Below are positions 5,826-7,587 of a stretch of DNA of 7,587 nucleotides, piece after piece. How positions within the stretch are numbered: the first letter of the stretch is position 1; each line of letters opens with the position of its first letter. This stretch comes from an uncultured Campylobacter sp. (GTDB lineage Bacteria > Campylobacterota > Campylobacteria > Campylobacterales > Campylobacteraceae). The position numbers were made by a program, and so were the translations under genes. The notes below the pieces were generated by a model that searched no databases, was not told the DNA's origin, and saw only the letters and a program-made list of their open reading frames with translations. The DNA is taken from positions 1 through 7,587 of the forward strand of contig NZ_CALIBB010000015.1 in NCBI RefSeq assembly GCF_938045595.1, given 5' to 3'.

Positions 5826-7082
5826 TCACAGCTTTCCTTGTGCGCCTTTATAGACGTTTTTCACGTCGTAAACCAGCGAGCCCCTGTAATCAAGCTCGAA
5901 AAATTGCTTATGCGCCACGGCGATTACGACACAGTCAAATTTGCGCAAATCGGGCTTTTGCAGCAGATCGATGTCGTAGTATCTCTTGGCGTCGGCGGCG
6001 CTCGCCCAAGGATCATAGACGCTTACTTCGCAGCCGAAATTTTTAAGCTCGTTTATCATATCCACGACGCGCGTATTGCGGGTGTCGGGGCAGTTTTCTT
6101 TAAACGTAAGTCCCAAGATCAAGACCTTTGCGCCCTTTACTTTTTCGTCGTATTTTATCATCATCTTAACGACCTCCGTAGCGACGTAGCTTCCCATATT
6201 ATCGTTGATACGGCGGCTTGAGAGGATGATTTCGGGGTGATAGCCCACCTCGGTCGCCTTCTGCGCCAGATAATACGGATCAATGCCGATGCAGTGTCCG
6301 CCCACGAGGCCCGGACGGAAGCTTAAGAAATTCCACTTCGTAGCCGCCGCGTCGATGACGTCGTTGGTGTTGATACCAAGCTTGCCAAACAGGATCGCAA
6401 GCTCGTTTATAAAGCCGATATTGATGTCGCGCTGGGTGTTTTCGATCACCTTTGCGGCCTCGGCGACCTTGATGCTGCTAGCGCGAAAGGTGCCGTTTTG
6501 AAGTATACTAAGATAGACGCTATCTACGACGTCTAAAGCCTCCTCAGTGCTTGCCGAGACGATCTTTTTGATCTTAGTGACGGTGTGAATTTTATCGCCC
6601 GGATTGATCCGCTCGGGCGAATATCCGCAGAAAAAATCGCGGTTAAATTTTAGCCCGCTTACGCGCTCTAAAACCGGTACGCAGTCCTCCTCCGTAGCGC
6701 CCGGATAGACGGTGCTTTCATACACGACGATGTCGCCCTTTTTAAGCACGGCTCCGACGCTTTCGCTGGCCTTGATTAGCGGCGTAAGATCGGGGCGATT
6801 TAGCCTATCTACGGGCGTCGGCACGCACACGATATAAAAATTGCTCTGCCTCATATCATCTAGATTTGCGCTAAATTTAAGCCCGTTTTGAATCGCCGCG
6901 GCAAGCTCCTCGTCGCTAAGCTCCAGCGTGCGATCGTGCCCGCCGCGCAGCTCGTCTATGCGGTCCTGAGCTACGTCAAAGCCCACGACCTCGTGTTTCG
7001 CCGCAAACGCCGCCGCCAAAGGAAGCCCCACGTAGCCAAGCCCGATTATCGCTATTTTCATTTTTCCCTCATTTGCTTTCAT
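5826..7082 (-). CDS. Nucleotide-sugar 6-dehydrogenase, TviB/WbpO type
   Basis: Cytoplasmic NAD-dependent enzyme of the UDP-glucose/GDP-mannose dehydrogenase family. It oxidises the sugar C6 hydroxyl to a carboxylate in two steps, supplying a uronic acid for capsule, O-chain or glycan synthesis. The N-terminal NAD domain has GLGYVG at 14-19 and YESTVYPG at 122-129. GYSPERINPGD (153-163) and the central helix with K211 and N215 follow. The catalytic Cys is C264, in GGHCIGIDPYYL. The C-terminal UDP-binding domain begins near 325 and includes LGLTFKENCPDTRN. The wording around C264 and GYHPEIILSSRRIND resembles TviB/WbpO, so UDP-GlcNAc or UDP-GalNAc is the likelier substrate than UDP-glucose; this is inference. 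The ATG at 7082 has GAGG five bases upstream; an internal ATG at 7061 also has GAGG(G) and would give MKIAIIGLGYVG, the usual family start, at 411 residues. No other sugar-synthesis gene is in view. Confidence 0.93.
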   Translation of the reverse strand: MKANEGKMKIAIIGLGYVGLPLAAAFAAKHEVVGFDVAQDRIDELRGGHDRTLELSDEELAAAIQNGLKFSANLDDMRQSNFYIVCVPTPVDRLNRPDLTPLIKASESVGAVLKKGDIVVYESTVYPGATEEDCVPVLERVSGLKFNRDFFCGYSPERINPGDKIHTVTKIKKIVSASTEEALDVVDSVYLSILQNGTFRASSIKVAEAAKVIENTQRDINIGFINELAILFGKLGINTNDVIDAAATKWNFLSFRPGLVGGHCIGIDPYYLAQKATEVGYHPEIILSSRRINDNMGSYVATEVVKMMIKYDEKVKGAKVLILGLTFKENCPDTRNTRVVDMINELKNFGCEVSVYDPWASAADAKRYYDIDLLQKPDLRKFDCVVIAVAHKQFFELDYRGSLVYDVKNVYKGAQGKL

Positions 7083-7141
7083 ATTTTCCTCTTTTCTTTG
7101 CGTTAAATTTCATCGTTAATTCCGCAGCTGCACGGGCATAC

Positions 7142-7166
7142 GACGCGAATTTAATAGCGCCGCGTC
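7142..7166 (-). promoter_or_regulatory. Candidate dehydrogenase promoter inside a GACGCG inverted repeat
   Basis: Arms GACGCG (7142-7147) and CGCGTC (7161-7166) flank 13 bases that include TATTAA on the minus strand (7151-7156), a fair -10 box about 69 bases before the ATG at 7082. If real, the arms could form an operator around the -10. No -35 is evident and the match is moderate, so this is tentative. Confidence 0.25.
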
Positions 7167-7242
7167 TTTAAATTTAAACAGCTAAGCTCACTCGCTGTTT
7201 TACTTGCGCTGCTTGCGCGACGGCAAATTTAAAATTTTGCCT

Positions 7243-7279
7243 TGACGCGGAATTTTACGCCACGTAGAATTCCGCGTCG
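7243..7279. repeat. Long near-perfect hairpin (inverted repeat)
   Basis: Arms GACGCGGAATT (7244-7254) and AATTCCGCGTC (7268-7278) match perfectly. Inside them, TACG (7256-7259) and CGTA (7263-7266) pair across a CCA loop. The pair at 55/67 is T-G, a wobble in plus-strand RNA, and 43/79 is a further T-G. The total is 16 pairs plus one. No T run follows on either strand, so it is not a classical terminator. Confidence 0.65.
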
Positions 7280-7333
7280 CGATAGAATTCCATCTTCGTG
7301 CCGTTAAAATTTGCGCCACGAAATTCTATGCCG
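7251..7333 (+). repeat. Two diverged copies of a ~26-base unit
   Basis: The segment at 7251-7276 and that at 7307-7333 share the layout A/T-rich sextet, CGCCACG, AATTC, then a CCG end, about 56 bases apart. CGCCACG is identical in both (7258-7264 and 7314-7320). A weaker third resemblance starts near 7354 (AAATTT ... GCGCCAAATTT). The copies look like remnants of repeated DNA. Confidence 0.4.
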
Positions 7334-7357
7334 CCAAAATTCCGCGCCGTAAAATTT

Positions 7358-7381
7358 AAAAAAGCCGCGCCAAATTTCGCG
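7358..7381 (-). terminator. Weak terminator candidate for the right-edge gene
   Basis: On the minus strand CGCG (7381-7378) and CGCG (7369-7366) can pair across eight bases, followed by GC and six T (7363-7358). The position, 57-80 bases after the stop of the partial gene, is suitable, but a four-pair stem is short. Confidence 0.25.
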
Positions 7382-7437
7382 AATTTTCGTCGTCGCAAGC
7401 CGCAAAATTTTAAAAAACCTCGCGAAATTTAGCAAAT

Positions 7438-7587
7438 TTAATCTTTAATTTCAACCGCTTCATCCTTGATCTCGACCTTTTGCGTGGCGTTTGCGTCGGC
7501 TGCGGGCTTTAGATAGCCCTCCTCTATCAAAATTCCTACCGCCCGCTTAAAGATTGGCAGCGCATTTTGAGCGGCATAGTAGCTGCC
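7438..7587 (-). CDS. C-terminal end of an unidentified protein, possibly a penicillin-binding protein
   Basis: The last 49 codons and TAA stop of a gene entering from the right edge. The segment SYYAAQNALPIFKRA near its start resembles the YYGG..AAPIFK ending of class B penicillin-binding transpeptidases (FtsI/PBP2 type), which cross-link septal or side-wall peptidoglycan. The final 20 residues are rich in Lys, Glu and Asp (VEIKDEAVEIKD) and look like a disordered tail. The catalytic motifs (SxxK, SxN, KTG) would lie outside the window, so the identity rests on one short resemblance. Codon use fits the neighbours. That it is coding is likely; what it codes for is only a guess. Confidence 0.6.
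   Translation of the reverse strand, partial: GSYYAAQNALPIFKRAVGILIEEGYLKPAADANATQKVEIKDEAVEIKD

Larger units (their letters stand above)
7083..7437. other. 355-bp AATT-rich, repeat-bearing intergenic region
   Basis: No gene is supported here in any frame. The DNA alternates short AT words (AAATTT, GAATTC) with GC words (CGCG, GCGCC). AATT occurs 16 times between 7148 and 7438, often 14-24 bases apart. It also holds a long hairpin, two diverged copies of a 26-base unit and weak terminator and promoter candidates. It separates the partial gene at the right edge from the dehydrogenase gene, both on the minus strand. Confidence 0.7.

Noticed and set aside
5838..7106. Plus-strand frames up to 127 residues opposite the dehydrogenase gene
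   Set aside because: The minus-strand frame has the full set of family motifs, so these are shadows.
7124..7131. GCAGCTGC palindrome upstream of the dehydrogenase gene
   Set aside because: An eight-base palindrome alone is not evidence for a site.
7083..7437. CRISPR array or tandem-repeat array in the gap
   Set aside because: Copies are few, diverged and unevenly spaced; there are no equal spacers and no cas genes.

Overview
The window looks like chromosomal DNA of a campylobacterium with relatively high GC for the group, of the Campylobacter gracilis / rectus / showae kind. The reasons are the very frequent AAATTT words inside and between genes, TATAAT -10 boxes without a clear -35, and the gene order alaS / oxidoreductase / hemH. 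From memory, C. jejuni has the same order (Cj0506 to Cj0503c), with an extra DegT-type aminotransferase gene in between. The species is an inference; no marker gene settles it.

Layout. Positions 1-2029 (minus) hold the first 676 codons of alaS; its 3' end lies outside the window. A 115-120 bp divergent intergenic region carries back-to-back promoters. It leads to a two-gene plus-strand unit: a Gfo/Idh/MocA-type oxidoreductase (2151-3023) overlapping hemH, ferrochelatase (3020-4117), by four bases. A small hairpin at 4191-4205 may end this unit. Three minus-strand genes follow: a membrane-anchored ankyrin-repeat protein (4275-5591, TTG start), a nucleotide-sugar 6-dehydrogenase of the TviB/WbpO type (5826-7082), and the last 49 codons of a gene entering from the right edge (7438-7587), perhaps a penicillin-binding protein.

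Function. The window mixes housekeeping (alanine charging, last step of haem synthesis), surface-sugar synthesis (UDP-N-acetylhexosaminuronic acid) and one accessory gene, the ankyrin protein. By eye the accessory gene is clearly more AT-rich than its neighbours. The genes do not form one pathway. I do not see a CRISPR array, transposase, tRNA, rRNA or phage gene, and no convincing multi-gene novel system.

Most unusual points: (1) HemH carries an in-frame insert of six tandem 15-bp / five-residue repeats with Gln fixed at position 4. (2) The oxidoreductase lacks the family's usual catalytic Lys and His. (3) The 355-bp gap at 7083-7437 holds a 16-bp-stem hairpin, diverged repeats and 16 AATT words. 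(4) The ankyrin gene has a TTG start inside a 12-bp tandem duplication and a leader hairpin.
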